DNA of 64,000 nucleotides from an uncultured Lachnospiraceae bacterium (GCA_900550475.1 URSA01000004.1:62001-126000), one strand, 5' to 3'. Shown: positions 27,096 through 35,728, counted from the stretch's first letter. Notes: a model not told the origin generated them from the sequence alone. A program made the numbers and translations.

Positions 27096-29450
27096 ATGAA
27101 TTGTTCTGGTTGTGGAAAAGAAATAAGTGATGCGGCGAAGTTTTGTCCTTATTGCGGAAAAAGTGCAATAAATGAGAAGGAGACCAAGAAGCGGCCCATG
27201 AAGGGAGCGCCGGTGATTTCCGCAATTCTTGTTGCGGTCAGCCTTCTGCTTGTTTTTATGGTACCGTTTCTGGGGATTTTGATTTCAGCTGTCGGGATTG
27301 TGTATGGCATAGTTGTAATAACAAAAATCGAAAAAAAGAAATGGATGGGAGTCGGGGTTGCTGCATGCGTATGTGCTTTGCTTGTAAACTGCTCCGCAAT
27401 CTTATTTGCAGGATCGGACAAACCTGCTGACAGGAGTGTTGATGCGCAGGTAAGGAAGACAGTATATACAGAAAGCACAACGGAACCGGAACAGGAAACA
27501 GAACCGGATGATAGCACAGATAGTCAGTTAAACGGCGATCTGGATTCCTTTACGATTATGGTATATATCATTGGCTCCAATTTGGAGTCAGACGGCGGGG
27601 CAGCCACAACAGACATTGTAGAAATGGCAAATGCCGTATATGGCGAAGATGTCAATGTAGTGATCCAGACCGGCGGAGCTAAGGCATGGATGAACTCCGT
27701 TATCCCCGCAGATAAGATTGGCAGATTTGAGTTAAGAGACGGTTATCTTATGACGGTAGAGGAACTGCCACAGACGAGTATGTGCAGGGAATCTGCGCTC
27801 ACAGAATTTATCAAATGGGCAGCATCCGCCTATCCATCGGGCAGATACGGGCTGGTCCTGTGGGATCACGGCGGCGGAGTCTTAGGCGGATATGGTGTAG
27901 ATGAAAACTATCCGAGTGATAATCTCTCGATTCCCGACATTGCCGCAGCCATTGGAAGCGCAGGTGTCCACTTTGATTTCATCGGATTTGATGCTTGTCT
28001 TATGGGAAGTCTGGAGTGTGCGTATTCTCTGAAAGACAGTGCGGACTATATGATTGCCTCAGAGGAAAGTGAAGCGGGAATGGGCTGGTATTATACGGAC
28101 TGGCTTACCTACTTAGGACAGAATACGGACGCTTCTATGGAGGAGATAGGAAGAAAAATTGTTGACGGACTGGTTGAAGCTAATGAGGCCGATTTGTACT
28201 GGGGTGCTGAGGCAAATAAGACCGCAACATTGTCCCTGATTGATCTGCATAAGATTGACAATGCTTATCTTGCCTGGAAGGAATTCATGGGTATGAATTA
28301 TGAAAAGATGAAGGAAGGCGGATTTAACAGCCTGTCCACAGCGAGGGCCAATGCAAGATGTTATGGTGATGTTCCTGATAACGGCGCATATTTTGAAATG
28401 GTTGACATGCTGGACTATGTGAACGAATGTGCTTTGCCGGGGACGTATGATATTACGCAGGATATCAGGAGCTGTATTATCTATACAAACTCCAACATTT
28501 CCGGTTCAAACGGACTTTCCGTATATCTGCCGTATTACCTTCCCGAGCTTTTTGACAGATTGTCCGTGCCCATACTCCAAAGCATCGGATTTGATGATGA
28601 CTATTTTACATATCTTGACGCTTTCTGTGCGGCACTGGCCAGTGGTAATTCATCCATAGAATATGATGGCTCCTTGGAAGAGGATATCAGTGTTCCGGAG
28701 ATAACGATACCGGAATTGATGGCGTTTGAGGATATAGACGGGCAGACAGCAATCGCTTTTTCCGAGGATCAGGTGGACACGATTGTAAAAGTAGAGATAG
28801 AGGTTGGATTTGTTGCCGGGGAAAAGGAAGCATATATTGTTACCCATGGAGTCGGAGCTAAATATATAGATTTAACAGAGGATGGGAAATTGATAGCAGA
28901 CAACAGACATGTGCAGGTTCCTGTCTTCTCCAGTGATTATGGAGATGAACACAATTCGTGTTTCTTTTTTTACAGAGGCGCCTATGATTATGGTACATAC
29001 GAGGACGGAACGGAGTATAAGATTCAATATTCACCGGCTATCTTGAATGGGGATCAGCCTATTGGCATATTGACCTTTATTTATGAAGACAGCTATGGAA
29101 TGTATTATTATATAGTCCAAGGGTATGTCAAGGAAGATGGAAACCAATATGCTGACAGGGGGTTATACCAGTTTCGGGAAGGGGATGTCATTGTACCCAG
29201 AGTGAACGGATATATTTACGAAAAAGATCCATTTACACCTGTTATGATGGATGGTACCGAAAGTTTGACTGTTGGAGAGAACGGATTGCAATGTGAATAT
29301 TTACCGGGATATGAAATGATGGATGGCGAGTTGGCTGATGCGGCAACGGAGATAGTGGATTCTTTCTTTAAGGATAATAAATACGTTTACAGATATGTCA
29401 TAACCGACATATACCAGAACCGCCATTACACAGAATGGTTGTACTATTGA
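27096..29450 (+). CDS. Clostripain-family (C11) cysteine protease with N-terminal zinc ribbon and membrane helices
   Basis: The 784-residue protein starts with a zinc ribbon (Cys3, 6, 17, 20), then two or three membrane helices (about 38-105) and an acidic Thr/Glu linker. A C11 caspase-like domain begins at about 150. The catalytic His258 lies in VLWDHGGG and Cys301 in FDACLMG. Clostripain relatives cleave after Arg or Lys and often self-process. The zinc ribbon would be cytoplasmic and the protease outside, which is inference. ATG 27096 lies 7 nt after AGGAG; the longer frame from 27009 is not supported. Base composition is AT-rich. Confidence 0.88.
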   Translation: MNCSGCGKEISDAAKFCPYCGKSAINEKETKKRPMKGAPVISAILVAVSLLLVFMVPFLGILISAVGIVYGIVVITKIEKKKWMGVGVAACVCALLVNCSAILFAGSDKPADRSVDAQVRKTVYTESTTEPEQETEPDDSTDSQLNGDLDSFTIMVYIIGSNLESDGGAATTDIVEMANAVYGEDVNVVIQTGGAKAWMNSVIPADKIGRFELRDGYLMTVEELPQTSMCRESALTEFIKWAASAYPSGRYGLVLWDHGGGVLGGYGVDENYPSDNLSIPDIAAAIGSAGVHFDFIGFDACLMGSLECAYSLKDSADYMIASEESEAGMGWYYTDWLTYLGQNTDASMEEIGRKIVDGLVEANEADLYWGAEANKTATLSLIDLHKIDNAYLAWKEFMGMNYEKMKEGGFNSLSTARANARCYGDVPDNGAYFEMVDMLDYVNECALPGTYDITQDIRSCIIYTNSNISGSNGLSVYLPYYLPELFDRLSVPILQSIGFDDDYFTYLDAFCAALASGNSSIEYDGSLEEDISVPEITIPELMAFEDIDGQTAIAFSEDQVDTIVKVEIEVGFVAGEKEAYIVTHGVGAKYIDLTEDGKLIADNRHVQVPVFSSDYGDEHNSCFFFYRGAYDYGTYEDGTEYKIQYSPAILNGDQPIGILTFIYEDSYGMYYYIVQGYVKEDGNQYADRGLYQFREGDVIVPRVNGYIYEKDPFTPVMMDGTESLTVGENGLQCEYLPGYEMMDGELADAATEIVDSFFKDNKYVYRYVITDIYQNRHYTEWLYY

Positions 29451-29562
29451 TCATATGGATTGAATTAGTATACAATTCCGTACTTTTGTTCATGAAATGT
29501 AAAAATACGATATAATAAGCATATAAGATTTTATCGGTCAAATTCGTTGGATTTTCTATGAA

Positions 29563-29698
29563 TGGGACATATTGGTTATGATAGATATGTTCAACATATT
29601 ACGGTTTTATAAAACAAGAGCTGCGTTTCATTAAAGAAACGCAGCTCTTGTGCTCGTATTTTTACTGTAAAGTCGAAATGCACTGTAAATATGTCCCA
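29563..29698. mobile_element. MITE-like element with 11-bp terminal inverted repeats
   Basis: TGGGACATATT at 29563-29573 is an exact inverted copy of AATATGTCCCA at 29688-29698. The 136-bp segment between the outer ends encloses a perfect 16-bp hairpin and no gene. Size and structure fit a miniature inverted-repeat element or the joined ends of a lost insertion sequence. No target-site duplication is clear to me. Confidence 0.5.
29610..29651 (-). terminator. Strong hairpin terminator of the GH51 gene
   Basis: ACAAGAGCTGCGTTTC (29614-29629) and GAAACGCAGCTCTTGT (29636-29651) form a perfect 16-bp stem with a 6-nt loop. On the minus strand it is followed by TTTTATAAAA, so it suits the minus-strand arabinofuranosidase gene. 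Confidence 0.75.
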
Positions 29699-29702
29699 AT
29701 AT

Positions 29703-31172
29703 TTAGTCAACAACACATTCCACAACAGCACAAGCCGGAATATTCAGCTTCAACACATTGTCCTTGATGACCGCCGTGTGCTCGGAAATGCTCACTCTGT
29801 CGGGACAGTCGAAGTCGTTATAGCTGTGCACCTCGTTTGTAAGTATCCTGCACGAAACCGATGACGCCTTAAAGCCGAAAATGCTGCATTCAACAGCTGC
29901 CTCTTCCGTAAGCGAACAGTTTGCGGCAGTAACGGTCATACTCTTTTCGTTTACCGATGCGGAAACCGAGATCATCGGAGTATTTTTACCCTCCGACATA
30001 TTCTCGTTCTGCGTATAGCAGTAAATTGCCTCGTTGTTCTGGTGCGTTTTGAAAAGGTCAAAAACGTGATATGTCGCTGTTTTTATCATCTTATCGCCTT
30101 CTGTAAGAATGACCGACTGGAGAACATTTACCGCCTGAGCAAGGTTTGCCATTACAACACGGTCGCTGTGTCTGTTAAAAACGTTTAGCTCTATCGCAGC
30201 GACGATAGCATCACGCATTGTATTCTGCTGATATAAAAATCCAGGGTTCGTTCCCCTTTCAACACTGTGCCAACAGCCCCACTCGCCTATTACAAGTCCT
30301 ATCTTCTTTTCGGGATCATAACGGTTCATTATCTCCGAGTGTCTTGTGATAAGTTCATCGGAAAAGTTTGCCGCAGCAATAGTTTTATAGTAAAGCTCAT
30401 CGTCAAAATCGGTGGAAGAATCCATTTCGGGCCATACTGGCATTGTATAATAATGAAGATCGATAGCATCAACGTTACTGTTGTCAAGATTTTTCATCAT
30501 GACTTCTGTCCAGTTATAGTCGGCAGAGCTTGGACCGCAGGCTATTTTGTAAAGTTTGTTTCCCGAATAATTGCGGCAGAATGTCTGATACCTTTTATAA
30601 ACGTCGGCGTAATATTCGGGATGCATATTTCCCCCGCAGCCCCAGTTTTCGTTTCCGATGCCGAGGTATTCGAGTTTCCACGGCTCGGCTCTTCCATTCT
30701 TTTTTCTCTGCTCTGTAAGAGGTGATTCCGCATCTGAGGTTATATATTCTATCCATTCGGACATTTCACGAACACTGCCGCTGCCAACATTGCCGTTTAT
30801 ATAAGGCTTGCAGCCAACAAGCTCGCAGAAACGCATAAATTCGTGCGTGCCGAAAGAATTGTCCTCCGTAACTCCCCCCCAGTTCGTGTTCACGATCTTT
30901 CGGCGCAAGGTTTTTTCGCCAATACCGTCCTGCCAGTGATATTCTTCTGCAAAGCAGCCGCCTGGCCAGCGGAAAACGGGAGCTTTTATGTTTCTGAACG
31001 CCTCGATAATATCATTCCTTATCCCGTCTGTATTCGGAATAAGTGAATTTTCACCCACATATATGCCGTTGTAGATACACCTTCCAAGATGCTCGGAAAA
31101 ATGTCCGTATATCTCGGGAGAGATATGTCCGAGCCTGTCGTCTGCATTTACTACCATTGATATTTTTTTCAT
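29703..31172 (-). CDS. Alpha-L-arabinofuranosidase, GH51
   Basis: The 489-residue protein matches GH51, which releases terminal arabinofuranose from arabinoxylan or arabinan oligosaccharides. Landmarks are FRWPGGCFAEEYHW (67-80), the acid/base Glu175 in GIGNENWGCGG and the nucleophile Glu297 in LVIGEWGCWH. No signal peptide is seen, so it probably acts on imported oligosaccharides. GGAGG lies 7 nt before the ATG at 31172. It is divergent from an AraC regulator across about 115 bp, a typical regulator-target layout. It is AT-rich compared with flanking core genes. Confidence 0.93.
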   Translation of the reverse strand: MKKISMVVNADDRLGHISPEIYGHFSEHLGRCIYNGIYVGENSLIPNTDGIRNDIIEAFRNIKAPVFRWPGGCFAEEYHWQDGIGEKTLRRKIVNTNWGGVTEDNSFGTHEFMRFCELVGCKPYINGNVGSGSVREMSEWIEYITSDAESPLTEQRKKNGRAEPWKLEYLGIGNENWGCGGNMHPEYYADVYKRYQTFCRNYSGNKLYKIACGPSSADYNWTEVMMKNLDNSNVDAIDLHYYTMPVWPEMDSSTDFDDELYYKTIAAANFSDELITRHSEIMNRYDPEKKIGLVIGEWGCWHSVERGTNPGFLYQQNTMRDAIVAAIELNVFNRHSDRVVMANLAQAVNVLQSVILTEGDKMIKTATYHVFDLFKTHQNNEAIYCYTQNENMSEGKNTPMISVSASVNEKSMTVTAANCSLTEEAAVECSIFGFKASSVSCRILTNEVHSYNDFDCPDRVSISEHTAVIKDNVLKLNIPACAVVECVVD

Positions 31173-31198
31173 ATTATACCTCCGCCACATACTGAATT

Positions 31199-31249
31199 AT
31201 TATATTATCAGTATGAGCCATTGACTTTGGTGATACAATGACTTATAAC
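31199..31249. promoter_or_regulatory. Divergent promoter region of GH51 and araC-type genes
   Basis: Plus strand: TTGACT (31221-31226) and TATAAC (31244-31249) are 17 bp apart and face the AraC gene. Minus strand: TATAAT (31204-31199) faces the GH51 gene, with its poor -35 region near 31222-31227 overlapping the other -35. A weak GH51 -35 overlapping the regulator promoter fits activator control. Confidence 0.5.
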
Positions 31250-31286
31250 ATCATTATACTAACCGTTCGTACTTTGAGGTGATGAT

Positions 31287-32090
31287 ATGATAAGTATAAA
31301 TACAGTCTGTCAGAATGTAAGACACAAGGGGAATTTTGAAATATATAGACCGGAGGGTTCAGGGGATAATCTTCTTGTTATCTTCAAGACCTCCGCTGTT
31401 CTGATACAAGACGGCGAAGAAATAACTGCTTCTCCCGACAGTCTCATTTTATACAGCAAGGGAACAACGCAGCATTACAAAACTCTGTGCGGAAATTATG
31501 TTAATCACTTTGTCCATTTTGACACGGACGAGACAGAACTTATGAATGGGATCAAAACGAACACGCTTATCACCTCGGCGGATATTCCTGCAATTGAAGA
31601 GTTACTTGTGATATTATGCCGCGAAAATGTAGGCGGTTGTCCGAACAGGAAACAATACGAAAATATGCTTATGCAGATGATACTTATGAAAATATCTGAA
31701 AGTAGCATAAATTCGGACAGCGATAAAAGCCACATTTCCGCTCTTGAAATACTTCGCACCGATATTTACAGCAATGCAGGGAGTTACAGCAATATATATC
31801 AGCTTGCTGAAAAAATGAATCTGAGTCCGTCATATCTTCAGGCAATATACAAACGGAAATTCGGGATAAGCTGCTATGAAGATATTTTATCCGCAAAAAT
31901 CCGGACTGGACAATATTATCTCTCGACCACTGATATGACCGTTAAGGAAATATCCGACCTCTGTGGATACGGAAATGAGATATGCTTTATGAAGATATTC
32001 AAAAAACGTACAGGGATTACGCCGAGTGAATACAGGAAAATTTCCAAGAATGATAATTCAACTAGATTAATAGCCATAAACAGGGCTTGA
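31287..32090 (+). CDS. AraC family transcriptional regulator
   Basis: The 267-residue protein has an N-terminal cupin-like effector domain (about 1-130) and a C-terminal double helix-turn-helix. The latter shows QLAEKMNLSPSYLQAIYKRKFG, then MTVKEISDLCGYGNEICFMKIFKKRTGITPSEYR, the AraC/XylS consensus. Divergent placement next to the GH51 gene suggests it senses an arabinose-containing sugar and activates that gene. GAGGTGAT precedes the ATG. Its stop codon overlaps the -35 of the tyrS promoter. Confidence 0.88.
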   Translation: MISINTVCQNVRHKGNFEIYRPEGSGDNLLVIFKTSAVLIQDGEEITASPDSLILYSKGTTQHYKTLCGNYVNHFVHFDTDETELMNGIKTNTLITSADIPAIEELLVILCRENVGGCPNRKQYENMLMQMILMKISESSINSDSDKSHISALEILRTDIYSNAGSYSNIYQLAEKMNLSPSYLQAIYKRKFGISCYEDILSAKIRTGQYYLSTTDMTVKEISDLCGYGNEICFMKIFKKRTGITPSEYRKISKNDNSTRLIAINRA

Positions 32091-32115
32091 CAAGATCGGG
32101 TGCATGCCCTACAAT
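32087..32115 (+). promoter_or_regulatory. tyrS: Promoter of the tyrS T-box transcript
   Basis: A consensus TTGACA (32087-32092) and TACAAT (32110-32115) are separated by 17 bp. The -35 contains the stop codon of the upstream AraC-type gene. Confidence 0.75.
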
Positions 32116-32149
32116 ACACATAATTTCATATGTCAAGTGATTGATTAAG

Positions 32150-32384
32150 AAAAGCAATGATAAGAATAAGTAGTGCAGAGGGAAACATACAGAAAGCAGC
32201 CGGCAGATGAGAGGCGCATGGGAAGCTTTGCATGAATACATCTTTGAGCTTCGCACCAAAACCTATGGGAGTAGGCTGCGACGGATCCTGCACACGTTAT
32301 CGTGCTAGAGTATCGCTTTTGCCGTACTCGAAAAGGCAGGCAGTGTGAGCTGTCTGTAAACTTAAGGTGGTAACACGGGAGCAA
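32150..32384 (+). promoter_or_regulatory. T-box riboswitch leader of tyrS
   Basis: The T-box core AAGGTGGTAACACGG (32364-32378) is the bulge that pairs with the uncharged tRNA acceptor end; it is a variant of the usual GGGTGGNACCGCG. Stem I closes between GCAGCC (32196-32201) and GGCTGC (32274-32279). A TAT at 32264-32266 on the 3' side near the base is the best candidate tyrosine specifier. A second candidate cannot be excluded without folding. Uncharged tRNA-Tyr should favour the antiterminator and allow tyrS expression. Confidence 0.9.
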
Positions 32385-32417
32385 ACTCTCGTCCTTTTGA
32401 AGGACGGGAGTTTTTTT
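32385..32417 (+). terminator. T-box regulated terminator upstream of tyrS
   Basis: ACTCTCGTCC (32385-32394) pairs with GGACGGGAGT (32402-32411), followed by seven T (32411-32417). It competes with the antiterminator formed by the T-box core. Confidence 0.9.
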
Positions 32418-32500
32418 GTTCCTCAAATCTATTATACATGGCTGTCTTAACCTTCATTTGTATGTGAAAAGAAAAACAGAGAGGAGTCAGAAAGACAGCT

Positions 32501-33781
32501 ATGAACAGAGAAGTACAAGAAAGAAATGAGGAGAAGCTGACGGCAAGGCAGATGGATGAGGCGGAGCTGGCGAGGCAGGTGCGGCACCAGATGCGTGTGA
32601 TCACGCAGGGGGCGGCGGAGGTCGTCGGGGAGGAGGAGCTCGAGAAAAAGGTGGAGCGCTCCCTGCGCGAGAGTAAGCCGCTTGTGATCAAGTTCGGCAT
32701 GGATCCCAGCGCGCCGGATCTGCATCTGGGACATGCAGTACCCCTGCGCCGCTTAAAGCAGATGCAGGACATGGGACATACGATCAAGATTATCATCGGG
32801 GACTTTACCGGAAGGATCGGCGACCCCACCGGAAAGGCAAAGGGAAGAAAAGCACTCAGCAGCAGGCAGGTGGCGGACAATGCGGAGACCTACAAGCAGC
32901 AGGTGTTCAAAATTCTGGACAGGGAAAAGACGGAGATTTACTACAACGGAGAGTGGCTGGAGCTTTTGGGAATTGAGGATGTCCTGAAGATGGCATCCAC
33001 CATGACGGTGGCAAGAATGCTGGAGCGGGATGATTTCCAAAGCCGCTTTGCGTCGAATACACCCATCGGGCTCCATGAGTTTTTCTACCCGCTGCTGCAG
33101 GCATACGATTCGGTGGAGCTGCAGGCGGATCTGGAGCTGGGCGGAACGGATCAGACCTTTAACGTATTGATGGGAAGAACCCTGCAAAAGAGCATGGGAC
33201 AGGAGCCGCAGGCAGCGGTTTTCATGCCCATACTGGAGGGGCTGGACGGAAAGGAAAAGATGAGCAAGAGTCTGGGAAACTATATCGGTATTGCGGAGGA
33301 GCCCCAGGTCATGTTCAAGAAGGTGATGGAGGTGCCCGATCACCTGATCCTCAGATACTTTGAGCTTGCCACGGATGAAACGCCGGAGCGGCTGGATCAC
33401 ATCAGGGAGGTGATGGCGGACGGGAAAAATCCCAGAGATATCAAGCTCATGCTGGCTGAGACGATCACAAGGCTGTACCACGGAGAGGCGGGAGCGGAAA
33501 AGGGAAAGAAATTCTTCGAGGAGGCCTTTCAAAAGAAAGAAGCCCCGGAGGATATTCCGGAGCTTGATATTCCCATGGACTGCGACACCCTCTCCAGTAT
33601 TCTCGGCATTCTGGCTGCGGCTGGCTTTGCGGAGAGCAAAGCGGCATGCAGACGGCTGATCGCGCAGGGCGGCATGCGTAAAAATGGGGAGAAGGTGGAT
33701 AATCCCGATATTCCCATTGCAAATGGGGACGTACTCAGGCTTGGGAAGAAGCAGTTTTTACGGCTTCATAAAACAGTCTGA
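32501..33781 (+). CDS. tyrS: Tyrosyl-tRNA synthetase
   Basis: The 426-residue class I synthetase attaches tyrosine to tRNA-Tyr. HLGH is at 75-78 and a perfect KMSKS at 253-257, followed by an S4 RNA-binding domain at the C-terminus (about 360-426). An N-terminal extension of about 55 charged residues precedes the catalytic core. The upstream T-box confirms the assignment. The ribosome site GAGGAG lies 14 nt before the ATG, rather far. The 3' end overlaps the convergent HAD phosphatase gene by 47 bp. Confidence 0.95.
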   Translation: MNREVQERNEEKLTARQMDEAELARQVRHQMRVITQGAAEVVGEEELEKKVERSLRESKPLVIKFGMDPSAPDLHLGHAVPLRRLKQMQDMGHTIKIIIGDFTGRIGDPTGKAKGRKALSSRQVADNAETYKQQVFKILDREKTEIYYNGEWLELLGIEDVLKMASTMTVARMLERDDFQSRFASNTPIGLHEFFYPLLQAYDSVELQADLELGGTDQTFNVLMGRTLQKSMGQEPQAAVFMPILEGLDGKEKMSKSLGNYIGIAEEPQVMFKKVMEVPDHLILRYFELATDETPERLDHIREVMADGKNPRDIKLMLAETITRLYHGEAGAEKGKKFFEEAFQKKEAPEDIPELDIPMDCDTLSSILGILAAAGFAESKAACRRLIAQGGMRKNGEKVDNPDIPIANGDVLRLGKKQFLRLHKTV

Positions 33782-34544
33782 CCGTGTCATAGCAATAATC
33801 GGGATGATAGGGGGAGGAGGCGACTTCTTCGGGGGTTGCCTCCCCTGTATAGAGTACGCAGGTTTCCACACCGGCGTTGATGCCGCAGGCGATATCCGTG
33901 TAAAGGCGGTCGCCCACCACAATGGTCTGCTCGCGGGAAAAACCGAAGCGATCCATGCAGAGCGTGACGACCTCGCCCGCTGGCTTCCCGAGGTAAACGG
34001 GGGACTTGCCTGTGGAGGAGTGCAGCATCTCGCAGATCGCACCGCAGTCGGGGATAAAGCCGAAGTCGATGGGGCAGCAGAGATCCGGGTTGGTGGCATA
34101 GTAGGGAACGTTCATGGTGGAGAGAACCTGACAGGTTTTGGTCAGCTTTTCGTAGGTAAGCTCACTGTCGTAACCCACAAGCACGCAGGAGATGTCCGTC
34201 TCCGGCTCCTGCGTGACCAAAAGCCCGTTCTTTTTTAGCTCCGCCACAAAGGAAGCCGTTCCCATCACATAGATCGTCTTTCCTGCAAAATGCTCTTTTA
34301 AAAAGCGCGTGGTCATGTAGCCCGAGGTCACAAACTGATCCTCCGAGGCGGTAATGCCAAAGCTATCCTTGAATTTCGTCACATAATCGGCATTGCTCTT
34401 GGTGGAATTGTTGGTGATGTAGCATGCCTTTCCGCCGATGGCTTCGATGTAGGACAACAGCTCCGCGCTGCCGTCGAACAACGTGCTGCCCACGGCGATG
34501 GTGCCGTCAATGTCAAAAAGAAACAGTTTTTTGTCTGCAAGCAT
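33735..34544 (-). CDS. HAD-IIA (NagD-like) sugar-phosphatase
   Basis: The protein of about 269 residues shows HAD motifs FDIDGTI near the start, ITNNSTKS (motif II) and VVGDRLYTDI (motif IV), with the NagD-type cap between. Family members dephosphorylate sugar or nucleotide monophosphates, 2-phosphoglycolate or 4-nitrophenylphosphate in vitro. GGAGG lies 8 nt before the ATG at 34544; the longer open frame to 34727 has no ribosome site. It starts 26 bp after the diguanylate cyclase gene, so the two are probably co-transcribed. Confidence 0.88.
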   Translation of the reverse strand: MLADKKLFLFDIDGTIAVGSTLFDGSAELLSYIEAIGGKACYITNNSTKSNADYVTKFKDSFGITASEDQFVTSGYMTTRFLKEHFAGKTIYVMGTASFVAELKKNGLLVTQEPETDISCVLVGYDSELTYEKLTKTCQVLSTMNVPYYATNPDLCCPIDFGFIPDCGAICEMLHSSTGKSPVYLGKPAGEVVTLCMDRFGFSREQTIVVGDRLYTDIACGINAGVETCVLYTGEATPEEVASSPYHPDYCYDTVRLFYEAVKTASSQA

Positions 34545-34569
34545 GAAATGATTCCTCCGTAAAATCAGA

Positions 34570-35499
34570 CTACGCGGTTTTCCCGCTTCGTTTTGCCTCA
34601 TACAGGGCTTGATCCGCCTTTTCAAAAAACAGGGTGGCGCCGGCATACGGGCAGTCGTAGACGGCTGTGCCAAGACTGATGGTAAATGTTTTTTCTCCCA
34701 TCGGCGTGTCAAACAGACGGGAGGCAAATTCCAGACGGATGTGCTCCGCCGTTGTTTTCGGTGTGTTCCCCGGCAGGATCATGGCAAACTCCTCGCCGCC
34801 GTATCTGGCGCAGACGGCATCCGCCGGACAATTCTTTTCAAATATCGTGCTGACACATTTGATCACCTCGTCGCCGAAGGCGTGCCCGAAGGTGTCGTTT
34901 ACGGACTTGAAATTGTCGATGTCCGCCACGATGACCGAGAAGGGAAGCACCTTTTCTTCATATCTCTTCTGAAAGGATTCCAATTGCTCGTAAAAGTATT
35001 CATGGTTGTAAAGATGCGTGAGGGAATCCCGTCTGGAGCGCTCCTCCTTCAGGAAAATCGCCTCGTTCACGCGACCTAAAAGCACATAGGTTGCAATAGT
35101 GCAGGTGATAAAAACGCCCACCTCGATCCAGAGGTTGCTGGGCGGCATATAGGGGCTGTTCGGAATAAAATACAGGTTGTCTGCAAGGAAGAGCAGAATG
35201 AGCAGCACCGCCTGAAACAGCGTCATCAGCTTATCCCGGTACACCGGGGTCAGTATCATGGGCAGCAGGAGCATTGCCGGCATAAAGCGGACGCTCGTAT
35301 GGATGCAGACCGTGATTCCGGCGAAGGAGGTGATCAGAAGGATGGTGTAGATCGACACAAACCGCCTGCTCCGGTAGACGGTGACCTCCTGAAAGATCAG
35401 CTGGAAAGCGGTGAGAATGATGAGCTCCAGCCCGCTGGGGATGAAGATAAACAGGTAAAAATAATCTTCCAGAACAATGTGAAAATAGTCTCGTTCCAT
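34570..35499 (-). CDS. Membrane-bound GGDEF diguanylate cyclase (possible N-terminal frameshift)
   Basis: Five or six hydrophobic helices (about 10-145) precede a GGDEF domain with DIDNFKSVNDTFGHAFGD and an active GGEEF motif. It should make cyclic-di-GMP in response to an unknown membrane signal. The ATG at 35499 has GGAGG only one base away, which is too close. An upstream ATG at 35558 has GGAGAGGGG at good spacing, but its frame stops after about 53 codons. Adding one T in the run at 35543-35548 would join it to this frame, so the real start may be 35558. Confidence 0.82.
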   Translation of the reverse strand: MERDYFHIVLEDYFYLFIFIPSGLELIILTAFQLIFQEVTVYRSRRFVSIYTILLITSFAGITVCIHTSVRFMPAMLLLPMILTPVYRDKLMTLFQAVLLILLFLADNLYFIPNSPYMPPSNLWIEVGVFITCTIATYVLLGRVNEAIFLKEERSRRDSLTHLYNHEYFYEQLESFQKRYEEKVLPFSVIVADIDNFKSVNDTFGHAFGDEVIKCVSTIFEKNCPADAVCARYGGEEFAMILPGNTPKTTAEHIRLEFASRLFDTPMGEKTFTISLGTAVYDCPYAGATLFFEKADQALYEAKRSGKTA

Positions 35500-35641
35500 T
35501 CCTCCAGAAACCGACGGTTCAGCCTGCCGGAGGTATCCCTTGAAAAAAGTTTCAGCATGTTGCCCCTCTCCTTTTATTCAGTATAACTGTTTTGCCTACA
35601 TTTGTATATAGTCGATTCTTTGGCAAAAATTCATAAAAACA

Positions 35642-35669
35642 GGAAACCAATTTTGTGAAATCAGTTTCT
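35642..35669. promoter_or_regulatory. TetR operator O1
   Basis: GGAAAC (35642-35647), 16 bp, then GTTTCT (35664-35669): the same geometry as O2. It ends at the first base of the -35 element. Confidence 0.6.
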
Positions 35670-35697
35670 TGCGGCGGACGGAGAGGAGTGTTACAAT
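35669..35697 (+). promoter_or_regulatory. Promoter of the TetR-galactoside operon
   Basis: TTGCGG (35669-35674) and TACAAT (35692-35697) are 17 bp apart. The promoter lies exactly between two matching inverted repeats, so it is probably repressed by the first gene product. Confidence 0.65.
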
Positions 35698-35700
35698 ATA

Positions 35701-35728
35701 GGAAACTGAAATGCAAAAAACAGTTTCC
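35701..35728. promoter_or_regulatory. TetR operator O2
   Basis: GGAAACTG (35701-35708) and CAGTTTCC (35721-35728) form a perfect inverted repeat, i.e. GGAAAC-N16-GTTTCC. It begins 4 bp after the -10, where a bound repressor would block initiation. Confidence 0.7.

Noticed and set aside
35395..35558. Separate 53-codon minus-strand gene starting at 35558
   Set aside because: The frame ends inside the diguanylate cyclase gene; it is better explained as the true start of that gene with a homopolymer frameshift.
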